Part shown: piece by piece, positions 37,519 through 48,526 of the stretch
Numbering within the stretch: the stretch's first letter is position 1
Layout of the letters: each line of letters opens with the position of its first letter
NCBI RefSeq assembly: GCF_003205515.1
Contig: NZ_KZ826492.1
Span: 24,901 to 88,900 of the forward strand
Length of the DNA stretch: 64,000 nt
Direction of reading: 5' to 3'
DNA from: Litorivita pollutaquae
GTDB taxonomy: Bacteria; Pseudomonadota; Alphaproteobacteria; Rhodobacterales; Rhodobacteraceae
Position numbers and translations under genes: made by a program
Notes under the pieces: generated by a model
What the model was told of the DNA's origin: nothing
Seen by the model: the letters and a program-made list of their open reading frames with translations, nothing else
Databases searched by the model: none

Positions 37519-37947
37519 TCAGTTGATGCCGACGATCTCGAAATCAAAGGTCAATTCCTTACCTGCGAGCGGATGATTCGCATCCAGCGTCACTTCAGCT
37601 TCGGTCACATTGGCCACGGTCACAACCATCGCCTGCCCGTCGGGCGTTTGCACCTGAAGCTGCGTGCCCAGATCAAGCGGGATGTCGTCGGGAATCTCGC
37701 CGCGCGGCACAACCTGCATAGCTTCGGCATGGACGGGGCCATAGGCCTCTTCGGGAGCGATGGTCACGGATTTCTTCTCGCCTGCGGTCATGCCGGGCAA
37801 AGCCTTGTCGAGGCCGGGGATGATCTGACCCGAACCCACTTCGAACTCGAGAGGGTCGCGGCCTTCGGAGCTGTCAAAGGTGCTGCCATCGTTGAGGGTG
37901 CCGGTGTAATGAATACGGACGGTATCGCCCGATTTGATCTCGGTCAT
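37519..37947 (-). CDS. FKBP-type peptidyl-prolyl isomerase (SlyD-like)
   Basis: A 142-aa cytoplasmic prolyl isomerase/chaperone. FKBP strand VRIHYTGTLNDGSTFDSSEG (residues 10-29) and GSGQIIPGLDKALPGMTAGE; the insert-in-flap region (AYGPVHAEAMQVVPR) and NHPLAGKELTFDFEI at the end are SlyD features. There is no His-rich metal tail. Starts at 37947 without a signal peptide, so it is cytosolic. Confidence 0.92.
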   Translation of the reverse strand: MTEIKSGDTVRIHYTGTLNDGSTFDSSEGRDPLEFEVGSGQIIPGLDKALPGMTAGEKKSVTIAPEEAYGPVHAEAMQVVPRGEIPDDIPLDLGTQLQVQTPDGQAMVVTVANVTEAEVTLDANHPLAGKELTFDFEIVGIN

Positions 37948-38216
37948 GGAATATCCAGTTCTGATAGGGGATTGATTTGCCAAGGCCACGCGGCGCGCGG
38001 GTGCTTGTCGGCTCGACAGCAAGTTTAAGCCCGCTGCGCCGGATTTGCAAACGCATCGGCGGGAACGCAGATTTTGTCTTTGCGCTGAAAGGGTTCGCAT
38101 GCAACGTTGCATCCTGAACCTCTCATATAGGCCGTGGCGCCGCCCATGCCGATCTCTCGCGGTGATCCACAAATCCCCTTAACCGCCCAAAAGGCACCGC
38201 CAAACAGGACCATATC

Positions 38217-38900
38217 ATGCCCGTCACCACCTGTATCTTCGACGCCTATGGCACGCTGTTTGACGTCAACGCCGCCGCCCGCATTGCCGCCGCCGAACCC
38301 GGTGCCGGTGCCCTGGCGACCCATTGGCCCAGCGTGGCGGAAAACTGGCGGCGCAAGCAATTGGAATACAGTTGGCTACGGGCTGTGATGGGCGCCCATT
38401 GTGATTTCTGGCAGGTGACCCAAGACGGATTGGATTGGGCACTGGAGGCCGAGGGATTGACCGAACCGGCGCTGCGAGAACGTCTCTTGCAACTCTATTG
38501 GGAGTTGCCGGCCTATGCCGAAGTGCCAAAGATGCTCGACGCGCTCAAGGCACGCGGGCTCAATACGGCGATCTTGTCGAACGGATCGCCGGAGATGCTC
38601 GCCGGTGCAGTGCAATCGGCAGGGCTTGGCGCGGTGCTCGACGACGTCTTGTCGGTTGAAAGCGTCGGCATCTTCAAACCTGCAAAAACGGTCTATGATC
38701 TGGTGGGCGCGCGGTTCGGATGCGCGCCGGATGAGGTTCTTTTCGTGTCGTCCAACGGCTGGGACGCGGCGGCGGCGGCGGCCTATGGGTTTACCACCGC
38801 ATGGGTCAACCGCAACGGCGCGCCGATCGACCGGTTGCCCGCGACACCGCAAAGGGTCTTGCCCGACTTGACCGGCATTGCCGCGCTTGATGTCTACTGA
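38217..38900 (+). CDS. Haloacid dehalogenase, type II (HAD family)
   Basis: A 227-aa HAD hydrolase. Catalytic Asp9 in CIFDAYGTLFD, the type II signature; motif II ILSNGSPEML (Ser/Asn), motif III Lys in VGIFKPAKTVYDL, and motif IV SSNGWDAAAAAAYGF. These residues fit L-2-haloacid dehalogenases, which open the C-halogen bond of 2-halo acids. It lies 20 bp before the dehydratase gene. Whether the true substrate is halogenated is not proven. Confidence 0.88.
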   Translation: MPVTTCIFDAYGTLFDVNAAARIAAAEPGAGALATHWPSVAENWRRKQLEYSWLRAVMGAHCDFWQVTQDGLDWALEAEGLTEPALRERLLQLYWELPAYAEVPKMLDALKARGLNTAILSNGSPEMLAGAVQSAGLGAVLDDVLSVESVGIFKPAKTVYDLVGARFGCAPDEVLFVSSNGWDAAAAAAYGFTTAWVNRNGAPIDRLPATPQRVLPDLTGIAALDVY

Positions 38901-38920
38901 GCGATTGAAAGGGAAATCCC

Positions 38921-39907
38921 ATGTCAGAGGCCGTCACCATCACCGATATCGACGCCGCAGCAGCCCGCCTCAATGGCCATGCACGGCGCACGCCATTGCT
39001 CAACTCGCCCTTTTTGGATGAAATCGCCGGGCGGCGCGTCTGGATCAAGGCCGAATGCCTGCAACACACCGGATCGTTCAAGTTTCGCGGCGCTTGGTCG
39101 GCGCTCTCTGCTCTGGATGAGGACACGCGCAAACGCGGCGTGATCGCCTTTTCGTCCGGCAACCACGCCCAAGGGGTCGCCATGGCCGCCGCGCGCCACG
39201 GCGTGGCTGCTGTGATCATCATGCCGTCAGATGCCCCGCAGCTGAAGATCGACAACACCCGCGCGTTGGGGGCCGAGGTCGTGCTCTACGACCGTGTCAG
39301 CGAAGACCGCGATGCCATTGGTGCGCAGATGGCCGAGGCGCGGGGGCTAACCTTAATCAAACCCTTTGACGCCCCGATGGTCATCGCCGGTCAAGCATCC
39401 TGTGGATTGGAAATTGCCGCGCAAGCCGCAAATCAAGGCATTGATACGGCACAGGTTTTAGTGTGTTGCGGAGGCGGCGGATTGACCTCTGGCATTGCAT
39501 TGGCTTTGGAGGCACGGGCACCAAACATGACTGTGCGCCCTGTCGAACCCGAAGGCTTCGATGACGTCGCCCGCTCGCTACGCGCCGGCCGGATCGAACG
39601 CAATCCCGCCCTGTCGGGCAGCCTGTGCGACGCGATTATCACGCCGCAACCCGGCGATTTGACCTTTCCGATTCTCAAACGCCTGTGTGGTCCCGGCCTT
39701 TCTGTCAGCGACGAAGAGGCCTTGCGCGCGATGGCGCTTGCCATGCTGAGATTGAAAATCGTGCTCGAACCCGGCGGCGCGGTCGCCTTGGCTGCGGCTT
39801 TGTTTCACAAGGAGAAAATAGATGGGGAGGACGTGATTGCCGTGGCATCCGGCGGCAATGTCGACCCTGCACTCATGACCCGCGCGCTGGCGCTTGTGGA
39901 CACCTAA
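38921..39907 (+). CDS. PLP-dependent threonine/serine dehydratase
   Basis: Deaminates threonine or serine to the 2-oxo acid. The product is 328 aa, fold type II, short form without an ACT regulatory domain, so catabolic rather than IlvA-like. PLP Lys54 in TGSFKFRGA, the SSGNHAQGVA loop, CCGGGGLTSG phosphate loop, and ASGGNVDP at the end. Threo-3-hydroxyaspartate or serine racemase-like activity remains possible. Probably co-transcribed with the dehalogenase upstream. Confidence 0.88.
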   Translation: MSEAVTITDIDAAAARLNGHARRTPLLNSPFLDEIAGRRVWIKAECLQHTGSFKFRGAWSALSALDEDTRKRGVIAFSSGNHAQGVAMAAARHGVAAVIIMPSDAPQLKIDNTRALGAEVVLYDRVSEDRDAIGAQMAEARGLTLIKPFDAPMVIAGQASCGLEIAAQAANQGIDTAQVLVCCGGGGLTSGIALALEARAPNMTVRPVEPEGFDDVARSLRAGRIERNPALSGSLCDAIITPQPGDLTFPILKRLCGPGLSVSDEEALRAMALAMLRLKIVLEPGGAVALAAALFHKEKIDGEDVIAVASGGNVDPALMTRALALVDT

Positions 39908-41174
<1,267 letters not shown>

Positions 41175-41175
<1 letters not shown>

Positions 41176-41975
41176 TGCATATTCTCGATCTCGATGGCGT
41201 TGGGCTTCATTACCGCGACGAAGGGCCAAAAGACGCGCCCGCCGTGGTTTTTGCCAATTCGCTTGGCACGGACTTCCGGCTTTGGGACAAGGTCGTCGCG
41301 CATCTGCACGCGGCCTTCCCCGGCGGGCTACGGATGATCCGCTATGACAAACGCGGGCATGGCTTGTCGGACGCGACCAAAGCTCCGTATTCGATGGGCA
41401 CATTGGTGCGCGATGCCGAACAGCTTTTGGATCATCTGGAGGTCAAGAACAGCCTCTTTGTCGGGCTGTCTATCGGCGGGATGATCGCGCAAGGATTGGC
41501 GGTCAAACGGCTCGATCTGGTGCGGGCAATGGTCCTGTCCAATACGGCCGCGAAAATCGGCCAACCGCAAATGTGGGCCGACCGGATCGCCGCAGTCAAA
41601 AAGGACGGGATCGCCCCGTTGGCCGACGGCATTCTAGAGCGCTGGTTTCACAAGAATTTTCGCGCATCGCCCGAATTTTCCGCATGGCACAATATGTTGA
41701 TCCGACAATCGGTGGAAGGTTACGCTGGTTGCTGCGCCGCAATTTCAGGCACAGATTTTTACACCCCGACCAGCGGCCTGCGCCTGCCGACGCTCGGCAT
41801 TGCCGGATCGGATGATGGATCCACACCGCCCGATCTGGTCCGCGAAACCGTGAATTTGATCCCCGGATCGCGGTTCGAAATCATCCGCCGCGCCGGGCAT
41901 TTGCCCTGTGTCGAGCAACCGGATGCCTTTGCCGATCTGCTGATCCAGTTCATCAAGGAAACAGGCCATGTCTGA
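41175..41975 (+). CDS. pcaD: 3-oxoadipate enol-lactonase
   Basis: Alpha/beta hydrolase opening 3-oxoadipate enol-lactone to 3-oxoadipate. The product has 266 aa. Nucleophile Ser in GLSIGGMIAQG (about 97-107), catalytic His in RAGHLPCVEQP. It overlaps pobA by one base and pcaC by 8 bp, showing tight translational coupling. Confidence 0.95.
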
Positions 41976-42360
41976 CGACGAAACCATGCGAGAAAAAGGC
42001 ACCGCGACCCGCACCCGTGTGCTGGGCGAGGCGCATGTGACACGTTCCAAAGCCGACCCGAACGACATCGCCGCGCCTTTTGTGGACATGATCACCGATG
42101 CCGCCTGGGGTCATGTCTGGAGCCGCGACACGATCACCCTGCGCGAGCGTTCGATGATCACACTGGCTCTGCTGGCAGGGCTCGGCAACCTTGAGGAATT
42201 CGAATTGCATCTGCGCGCCACCGCCAACACCGGCGCGACCCGTGAGGACGTCACCGAGGCCCTCATGCATGTGGCGATCTATGCCGGTGTGCCGCGCGCC
42301 AATAGCGCGTTCAAACTGGCGCGGGACATTTTTGATGATATGGAGGATGGCAATGGCTGA
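41968..42360 (+). CDS. pcaC: 4-carboxymuconolactone decarboxylase
   Basis: Removes CO2 from 4-carboxymuconolactone to give the enol-lactone used by PcaD. The product has 130 aa, AhpD-like fold without the redox Cys pair, with RSMITLALLAGLGNLEEFELH and ALMHVAIYAGVPRA. It overlaps both neighbours. Confidence 0.95.
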   Translation: MSDDETMREKGTATRTRVLGEAHVTRSKADPNDIAAPFVDMITDAAWGHVWSRDTITLRERSMITLALLAGLGNLEEFELHLRATANTGATREDVTEALMHVAIYAGVPRANSAFKLARDIFDDMEDGNG

Positions 42361-43081
42361 CCTTGGCCCCCTCGTGCCGCGCAACCGCGCCGCGCATCCG
42401 GTCGCTTATGACCCCGACTACAAGACCTCGGTCGCGCGCAGCCCGAAATGGGCACTTCTGAGCATGGAAAGCACCCCCTCCGAAGAGACCGGCCCGCGTT
42501 TCGGCCATCAGGTTTTGGGCGAATGGGACAACAATCTGATTATGAATTACACCCGAGGCAAGGCCGCAGCCATGGGCGAACGCATCCTCCTGCATGGCCG
42601 CGTATTGGACGAATTCGGCCGTCCCGTGCCCCATACGTTGATCGAACTCTGGCAAGCCAACGCCGGCGGGCGCTATCGCCATATCAAGGACAGCTACCTT
42701 GCCCCGCTTGACCCGAACTTCGGCGGATGCGGCCGCACGATCACCAATGAGAACGGCGATTATGAATTCCTGACCATTCGCCCCGGCGCCTACCCTTGGC
42801 AAAATCGTGGCAATGATTGGCGCCCGATGCATATTCACATTTCGGTTTTTGGCCACAGCTTTGGCCAACGCCTGATCACCCAGATGTATTTCGAGGGCGA
42901 TCCGTTGATCGACAAATGCCCCATCGCCGCGACGATCAAATCGCGCAGCCAGCTTGACCGCCTTGTCGCGCCCTTGGATATGAGCAAATCCCGCCCCCTC
43001 GATTACCTCGCCTATAAATTCGATATCGTGCTGCGCGGCCGTCGTCAGACGATGTTCGAAAACAAACTGGAAGGGATGTAA
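42353..43081 (+). CDS. pcaH: Protocatechuate 3,4-dioxygenase beta subunit
   Basis: Iron(III) intradiol dioxygenase subunit that carries the metal. The start at 42353 (242 aa) follows GGAGG. Iron ligands: two Tyr (GGRYRHIKDSYLAPLDPNF) and two His (WRPMHIHISVFG). The N-terminus includes a PcaH-specific segment (DPDYKTSVARSP). Pairs with PcaG, encoded 3 bp downstream. Confidence 0.96.
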   Translation: MADLGPLVPRNRAAHPVAYDPDYKTSVARSPKWALLSMESTPSEETGPRFGHQVLGEWDNNLIMNYTRGKAAAMGERILLHGRVLDEFGRPVPHTLIELWQANAGGRYRHIKDSYLAPLDPNFGGCGRTITNENGDYEFLTIRPGAYPWQNRGNDWRPMHIHISVFGHSFGQRLITQMYFEGDPLIDKCPIAATIKSRSQLDRLVAPLDMSKSRPLDYLAYKFDIVLRGRRQTMFENKLEGM

Positions 43082-43084
43082 ACC

Positions 43085-43684
43085 ATGGTCCAACCTCTTG
43101 ACAGGCTTGTCGAAACACCATCGCAAACCGCCGGTCCTTACGTCCATATCGGTTGCATTCCCTCCTTTGCGGGCGTCAAAGGAATCTATGCCGAAGACCT
43201 TGGCACATCGCCGATCAACGGCACGCCGAAGGGCGAGGTGATCACCATCACCGGATCGGTCTTTGATGGCACCGGATGGGCCTTGCGCGATGCGATGTTC
43301 GAAAGCTGGCAAGCGGATGCGGCAGGCAAATTCGCAGGTCACGCCGATGCCGATCCGGCGGTCACCGGGTTTTGCCGTTTCGCCGCCGACAAAGACCGCG
43401 GCACCTTTACCCTCACCACGGTCAAACCCGGCGCCGTCGCCCACCGCAATGGCGCGATGCAAGCGCCGCACATCAGCCTTTGGATCGTTGCGCGCGGCCT
43501 CAACAACGGCTTGCAAACGCGGATCTATTTCAACGATGAGGACAACACCGACGATCCGCTTTTATCCCGCATCGAGCAAACCCCGCGCGTCCAGACGCTC
43601 ATTGCAAGGAAGACGGGTGAGCGCCAATATCGGTTCGACATTCGCCTGCAAGGCGATGATGAAACCGTGTTTTTGGATATCTAA
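43085..43684 (+). CDS. pcaG: Protocatechuate 3,4-dioxygenase alpha subunit
   Basis: Non-catalytic partner of PcaH; together they cleave protocatechuate to 3-carboxy-cis,cis-muconate. The product has 199 aa. TPSQTAGPYVHIGC near the start, ESWQADAAGKF at the position of the iron site in PcaH, and HISLWIVARGLNNGLQTRIYF. Confidence 0.95.
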   Translation: MVQPLDRLVETPSQTAGPYVHIGCIPSFAGVKGIYAEDLGTSPINGTPKGEVITITGSVFDGTGWALRDAMFESWQADAAGKFAGHADADPAVTGFCRFAADKDRGTFTLTTVKPGAVAHRNGAMQAPHISLWIVARGLNNGLQTRIYFNDEDNTDDPLLSRIEQTPRVQTLIARKTGERQYRFDIRLQGDDETVFLDI

Positions 43685-44395
43685 ATGGCCAGATTTCTGC
43701 TGATTCACGGATCCTGCCACGGCGCTTGGTGCTGGCGCGATGTGATCCCCTTGTTGCATGCGCGCGGGCATGATGTTTCGGCGATTGATCTACCGTCACA
43801 CGGGGCGGATACCACGCCTTATCAAGACGTGACACTCGAAGACTATGCCGATGCCATCCTCGCGGCAATGGACCATGACACGCTCCTCGTCGGGCATTCC
43901 ATGGCCGGCTACGCGATCACTGCGGCGGCGGAAAAAGCCCCCGATAAAATCGCGCGGCTGGTCTACCTTTGCGCCTATGTGCCCCAAAGCGGCAAGTCCT
44001 TGGTCGACATGCGCATGTCCGCACCGCGTCAACCGCTGCTCCACGCGATCGAGAAAACCGCAGATGGACGCGGGTTCACCATCAAACCCGATGCGGCAAC
44101 CGGTGTTTTCTATCAAGATTGTCCGCAGGACAGCGCCATTTTTGCCAAAGAGAACCTTTGCGCCGAAGCCATCGCGCCGCAGACCACGCCTTTGACGCTG
44201 ACGCCGCGCTCGCAAGACCTGCCGCGCAGCTATATCCACTGCGCCGATGACCAAACCATTCCGCCCGAATACCAATTGACCATGACCGGCGATTGGCCAC
44301 GCGCGGATGTCCACCACATGACCTGTGGCCATTCGCCATTTTTTGCCGCGCCTGATACACTGGCCGCATTGCTCGACCAGATTTCCGAAGGATAA
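43685..44395 (+). CDS. Alpha/beta hydrolase (esterase-like) inside the pca operon
   Basis: A 236-aa hydrolase resembling plant salicylic-acid-methyl-esterase/hydroxynitrile-lyase relatives: LIHGSCHGAWCWRDVIPLL (residues 6-24), nucleophile elbow VGHSMAGYA, catalytic Asp in CADDQTIPP, and His in CGHSPFF. It starts at the base after the pcaG stop and pcaB follows 7 bp later, so it is a full operon member although not part of the canonical beta-ketoadipate route. I infer an esterase that frees an aromatic acid from an ester. Confidence 0.85.
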   Translation: MARFLLIHGSCHGAWCWRDVIPLLHARGHDVSAIDLPSHGADTTPYQDVTLEDYADAILAAMDHDTLLVGHSMAGYAITAAAEKAPDKIARLVYLCAYVPQSGKSLVDMRMSAPRQPLLHAIEKTADGRGFTIKPDAATGVFYQDCPQDSAIFAKENLCAEAIAPQTTPLTLTPRSQDLPRSYIHCADDQTIPPEYQLTMTGDWPRADVHHMTCGHSPFFAAPDTLAALLDQISEG

Positions 44396-44402
44396 CAACC
44401 CT

Positions 44403-45749
44403 ATGGCTGGATCCGTTTACGACAGCCCGCTGCTTGCGAAACTCTTCAACGCCGGTGAGGTGTCGAAACTCTTCACCGACAGCGCCGAAATGCGCGCTTT
44501 GTTGATCGTCGAAGGTGCGCTTGCCAAGGCCCAAGGCGCGGCCGGTGTGATCCCGGAAATTTCCGCCGCCGCGATCCACCGCGCGGCAATGGAGGTGCAG
44601 ATCGATCCCGCCGGATTGGCCGGTGCCACCGCCACCGACGGCGTGTGCATCCCCGCCTTTGTCGCCGCCTTTCGCACCGCGATGGAAGCCCCCGAGCACA
44701 GCCAATACATTCATTTCGGCGCGACATCGCAAGATATCCTCGACACCGGATTGATGTTGCGCCTGCGGCAAGTGTTGGCGCAATATGACGCGCTCTTGGC
44801 CGAAACGCTGTCCGGTTTGGGCAAATTGGCGAAAGCCCACGCCGAGCTGCCGATGGCAGGGCGCACATATGGCCAACACGCCACGCCGGTGAGCTTCGGA
44901 TCGGTCATCGCCCATTGGGGCGCGCCTTTGCTTGATCTACACGCCGAACTCCCTGCCTTGAGGGAGCGCGTATTATGGGTTTCGCTGTCGGGCGCAGCAG
45001 GCACCGGCGCCGCGATGGGCCCAAAGGCCGAAGCCATCCGCACCGCTTTGGCAGCCGCGCTTGGCCTGCGCGACCCCCGGCGTTCATGGCATAGTGACCG
45101 CAGCCCGATCCTTGCCCTGTCCGGCTGGCTCGCGCGCCTTGGCGCGGCGCTTGGTAAAATGGCCGAAGACCTGCTGGTCCTGACCATGACCGGCATTGGC
45201 GAGGTGATCTTGGGGACGGCGGGCGGATCATCGACCATGCCCCAAAAGCAAAACCCGGTGAAACCCAGCGCGATCCTCGCCCTCACCCGACAGATCAACG
45301 CCCTGAACGGCGCCCTTTTGTCCGCAGGCAGCCCGACATTGGAACGCGACGGGTCGGCATGGTTCACCGAATGGCTAACTGTGCCGCAACTGTGCCTCTC
45401 GGGCGCGGCGATATTGGAACAGGCCCGCAGTTTGAGCCAAACCCTCGCCCCCGACGCCGATGCCATGCGCGCCGCCCTCACCAGCGGTCAGGGGTTGATA
45501 TATGCCGAGGCATTGTCGTTTGCTTTGGCCCAGACCCTGCCGCGACCCGAGGCCCAAGCTGCCGTAAAAAACCTTTGCCTTGAGGCCACAAAAACCGGTG
45601 CGCATTTGGCGGAACTGGCCGCCGGAGCCTTTCCCGATATGGATGTCGATGCCCTCTTTGATCCCGCCAGACAAATGGGTAACGCACCGGCAGAGGCCCG
45701 CCGCTTTGCCAAGGCCGCGACCTCTTTGGAATTCACAAAGGCGGGCTGA
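44403..45749 (+). CDS. pcaB: 3-carboxy-cis,cis-muconate cycloisomerase
   Basis: Closes carboxymuconate to 4-carboxymuconolactone. The product is 448 aa from ATG 44403. Fumarase/aspartase superfamily: HFGATSQDILDTGL (about 101-114), GRTYGQHATPVSFG, and the loop GSSTMPQKQNPVKP with catalytic Ser (about 276-289). The gene order pobA-D-C-H-G-x-B covers 4-hydroxybenzoate to 3-oxoadipate. Confidence 0.95.
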   Translation: MAGSVYDSPLLAKLFNAGEVSKLFTDSAEMRALLIVEGALAKAQGAAGVIPEISAAAIHRAAMEVQIDPAGLAGATATDGVCIPAFVAAFRTAMEAPEHSQYIHFGATSQDILDTGLMLRLRQVLAQYDALLAETLSGLGKLAKAHAELPMAGRTYGQHATPVSFGSVIAHWGAPLLDLHAELPALRERVLWVSLSGAAGTGAAMGPKAEAIRTALAAALGLRDPRRSWHSDRSPILALSGWLARLGAALGKMAEDLLVLTMTGIGEVILGTAGGSSTMPQKQNPVKPSAILALTRQINALNGALLSAGSPTLERDGSAWFTEWLTVPQLCLSGAAILEQARSLSQTLAPDADAMRAALTSGQGLIYAEALSFALAQTLPRPEAQAAVKNLCLEATKTGAHLAELAAGAFPDMDVDALFDPARQMGNAPAEARRFAKAATSLEFTKAG

Positions 45750-45775
45750 CCGCCTAGACAGGACAAAGCGGCGCG

Positions 45776-47095
45776 ATGCCGACGCTTTGCTCTTTGCCCG
45801 ATTGGTTTGCCGCTTTGACCCTGCCCGCGCCCGATGCCTCACCGATCCTTCTTGCGCCATCGAACAGCGCGCCAACCGCTCCGCCGCCCCGCAGCGGACT
45901 GGCCGGCATGTTCATCCTTGTGACCGTATTGATCGACGCGATGGGCATCGGTTTGATCATGCCCGTCATGCCGCAATTGATCCGCGAAGTGCAGGGCGGG
46001 GATCTGGCAACGGCGGCGCTTTGGGGCGCGGGGCTCACGGCGATTTTCGCGGTGATGCAATTCATTTTCTCGCCGATTTTGGGCAATCTGTCGGACCGGT
46101 TTGGGCGGCGCCCGGTGCTTTTGGTGTCCTTGGCCGTCATGGCATTGGATTACGTGTTGATGGCCGTCGCCGGCAGCATTTTCGTGTTGTTCGTCGGGCG
46201 GATCATCGGCGGGATCACCTCTGCCAACCATGCCACGGCGGTCGCATATATCGCCGATACGACAACCGGAAAAGACCGTGCCGCGCGGTTCGGATTGATC
46301 CAGGCGGCCTTTGGTGTCGGTTTTGTCATCGGGCCACTGATGGGCGGTCTTTTGGGTGAAATGGGCACCCGTGCACCGTTTATCGCCGCTGCGGCGTTAA
46401 CGACCCTCAACCTTGCCTTTGGCGCGCTGATCCTACCCGAAAGCCTGACCGCGCCGAACCGCCGTGCCTTTTCATGGAAACGCGCCAACCCCTTAGGCGC
46501 CTTTCGCGCGGTGGCCAACATGGGCGCGCTGCGACCGCTCTTGTGGATGCTGTTCGTCTATCAAATTGTCGGGCAGGTTTATCCGGTGATCTGGTCCTAT
46601 TTCGCCGCCGAGCGCTTTGGCTGGGACACGGGGGGCATTGGCCTATCGCTTGCGGTGTTTGGCATGTCGATGGCTTTTGTCCAGATCGTGTTGATCCGCC
46701 CTGCCCTGCGGATCTGGGGCGAGGCGCGCACCGTGCGCTATGGCATTCTTGCCGATGTTCTCGGGTTCTCGATGCTATGCCTTGTAACCAACGGTGCGCT
46801 GGTGATGTATTTTGTGCCACTGGGCGCGCTTGGCTCGATCGGAATGCCGGCGCTCAAATCCATCATGTCGGCGCAGGTGCCCGCCAATGCCCAAGGTGAA
46901 TTGCAAGGTGTGCTGGCCGCCATCGGGGCCCTGTCGATGGTCATCTCACCGGTGGTATTTGGCGCAAGTTTTGCCGCCTTCACCCATGCGCGGGCGCCGC
47001 TCTATTTTCCCGGTGCACCCTTTGCCATCGCAATTGTTCTGGCGCTGGTGGCTGCTGCGCTGTTCTCCGCTACGTCAAAACGCGCAAGACCCTAG
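45776..47095 (+). CDS. MFS transporter, TetA-like subgroup
   Basis: A 439-aa, 12-helix major facilitator protein. Motif A is GNLSDRFGRRPVLL (about 101-114); an N-terminal cytoplasmic stretch of about 44 residues precedes the first helix (MFILVTVLIDAMGIGLIMPV). The true start may be ATG 45908, where the first helix begins; neither start has a strong ribosome site. Closest in style to tetracycline-type drug/H+ antiporters (TCR/Tet). Position 26 bp after pcaB allows co-expression, with possible export of aromatic compounds. Confidence 0.82.
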   Translation: MPTLCSLPDWFAALTLPAPDASPILLAPSNSAPTAPPPRSGLAGMFILVTVLIDAMGIGLIMPVMPQLIREVQGGDLATAALWGAGLTAIFAVMQFIFSPILGNLSDRFGRRPVLLVSLAVMALDYVLMAVAGSIFVLFVGRIIGGITSANHATAVAYIADTTTGKDRAARFGLIQAAFGVGFVIGPLMGGLLGEMGTRAPFIAAAALTTLNLAFGALILPESLTAPNRRAFSWKRANPLGAFRAVANMGALRPLLWMLFVYQIVGQVYPVIWSYFAAERFGWDTGGIGLSLAVFGMSMAFVQIVLIRPALRIWGEARTVRYGILADVLGFSMLCLVTNGALVMYFVPLGALGSIGMPALKSIMSAQVPANAQGELQGVLAAIGALSMVISPVVFGASFAAFTHARAPLYFPGAPFAIAIVLALVAAALFSATSKRARP

Positions 47096-47182
47096 TTTCG
47101 GCTAGCAGAATAATATTTCGCGCGGCTATAAAGATTACGACCGGTCCTGTGACCGCCCGAGGGATATGGAGAGGGATTTAAC

Positions 47183-48268
47183 ATGAGCACAATGAAAGCA
47201 GCTATTTGCCACGCGTTCGGCACGCCTTTGGTGATCGAAGAGGTCGAAATTCGCGGCCCGAAGATGGGCGAAGTCGAGGTCGAATTGGACGCCGTGGCGA
47301 TTTGTCACTCGGATCTGTCCTATCAAGACGGCGGTTTCGGGGGATATTTGCCCGCGCTCTTCGGCCACGAAGCCGCAGGCCGCATCACCGCCTTGGGCGA
47401 TGGCGTGCAAGGGTTCGAGATCGGCGACAGCGTCGCAGTCACCTTGATCCGCGCCTGTGGCCATTGCGACAGCTGCGGATCCGGTAGCCCCACCACATGC
47501 GAAACCCCCGTCGATTACGCCGCGTCGCCAGTCACCACCAAAGACGGCACGCCGGTGTATCACGCCATGGAAACCGGTGCCTTTGCGGAAAAAACCGTAA
47601 TCCATCACAGCCAGATCGTGAAAATCCCCGCCGACATGCCCAAAGACGTGGCCTGCCTTTTGTCTTGCGGCGTGATCACCGGTGTCGGCGCGGCGGTCAT
47701 CACCGGCGGCGTCACTGCGGGCCAAGATGTTGTTGTCATTGGCGCGGGCGGCGTCGGCCTCAACGCGATCCAAGGCGCGCGCATCGCCGGGGCCCGCCGC
47801 ATCATTGCCGTCGACATGCACCAAGACAAATTGGACGCGGCCAAAGAATTCGGCGCGACCGACGGCGTTCTGGCGTCCGAACCCAAACCATGGAACGCGG
47901 CAAAAAAGATCCTCGGTCGCGGAGCCGATGCGGTTTTGGTCACCGTCGGCGCCGCGCCTGTTTATGACGTGGCGCCGCGATATCTCGCCGCGCGGGGCAA
48001 AGTCGTCATGGTAGGCATGCCGCACGGCGATAAAGTCGCGACCTATTCGCCATTGATCATGGCCAACCAGGGCCAAAGCATTCTGGGTTCGAAAATGGGC
48101 GGCGTGGTCGTCAAACGCGATATCCCATGGATGGTGGACCTGTATCAGCAGGGGCGTTTGAAACTCGACGAGCTGATTTCCAACCGCTTCACCTTGGAGC
48201 AGATCAACGAGGCCATGGAAGACACACGCTCTGGCGCGGCCCGCCGCAACGTGATCATGCTGCGCTAA
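47183..48268 (+). CDS. Zinc-dependent alcohol dehydrogenase
   Basis: A 361-aa medium-chain dehydrogenase. Catalytic zinc ligands in AICHSDLS and FGHEAAG; structural zinc CGHCDSCGSGSPTTC (C-x2-C-x2-C-x7-C, about 93-107). NAD-binding VIGAGGVGLNAIQGA (about 189-203). The ribosome site GGAGAGGG precedes ATG 47183. The substrate (alcohol, aldehyde or S-hydroxymethyl adduct) cannot be assigned; class-III-like arrangement is noted. Confidence 0.88.
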   Translation: MSTMKAAICHAFGTPLVIEEVEIRGPKMGEVEVELDAVAICHSDLSYQDGGFGGYLPALFGHEAAGRITALGDGVQGFEIGDSVAVTLIRACGHCDSCGSGSPTTCETPVDYAASPVTTKDGTPVYHAMETGAFAEKTVIHHSQIVKIPADMPKDVACLLSCGVITGVGAAVITGGVTAGQDVVVIGAGGVGLNAIQGARIAGARRIIAVDMHQDKLDAAKEFGATDGVLASEPKPWNAAKKILGRGADAVLVTVGAAPVYDVAPRYLAARGKVVMVGMPHGDKVATYSPLIMANQGQSILGSKMGGVVVKRDIPWMVDLYQQGRLKLDELISNRFTLEQINEAMEDTRSGAARRNVIMLR

Positions 48269-48526
48269 CGCCACAGGCCTGCCCGCCGCAGCGAGCGCTC
48301 CGGCCGCTGCGGACGCGTCGGTCCCCATGCCGCTTGCGAACATTCTGTTCTCTTTGACTGCGGCGCATGGGACAGCTGCACAATCAAAGGGCGGAAACTT
48401 GGGCATTCGTCCCGCTTTTCTCCGACTCTCTACCAAGAGGCGAAGAGCCGTGGTATCCGAGTGCGAACCCACAACACCGGACCTAGTTTCGTGACGACAC
48501 CCGATCCAAAAGCACCCCCACAAGAA

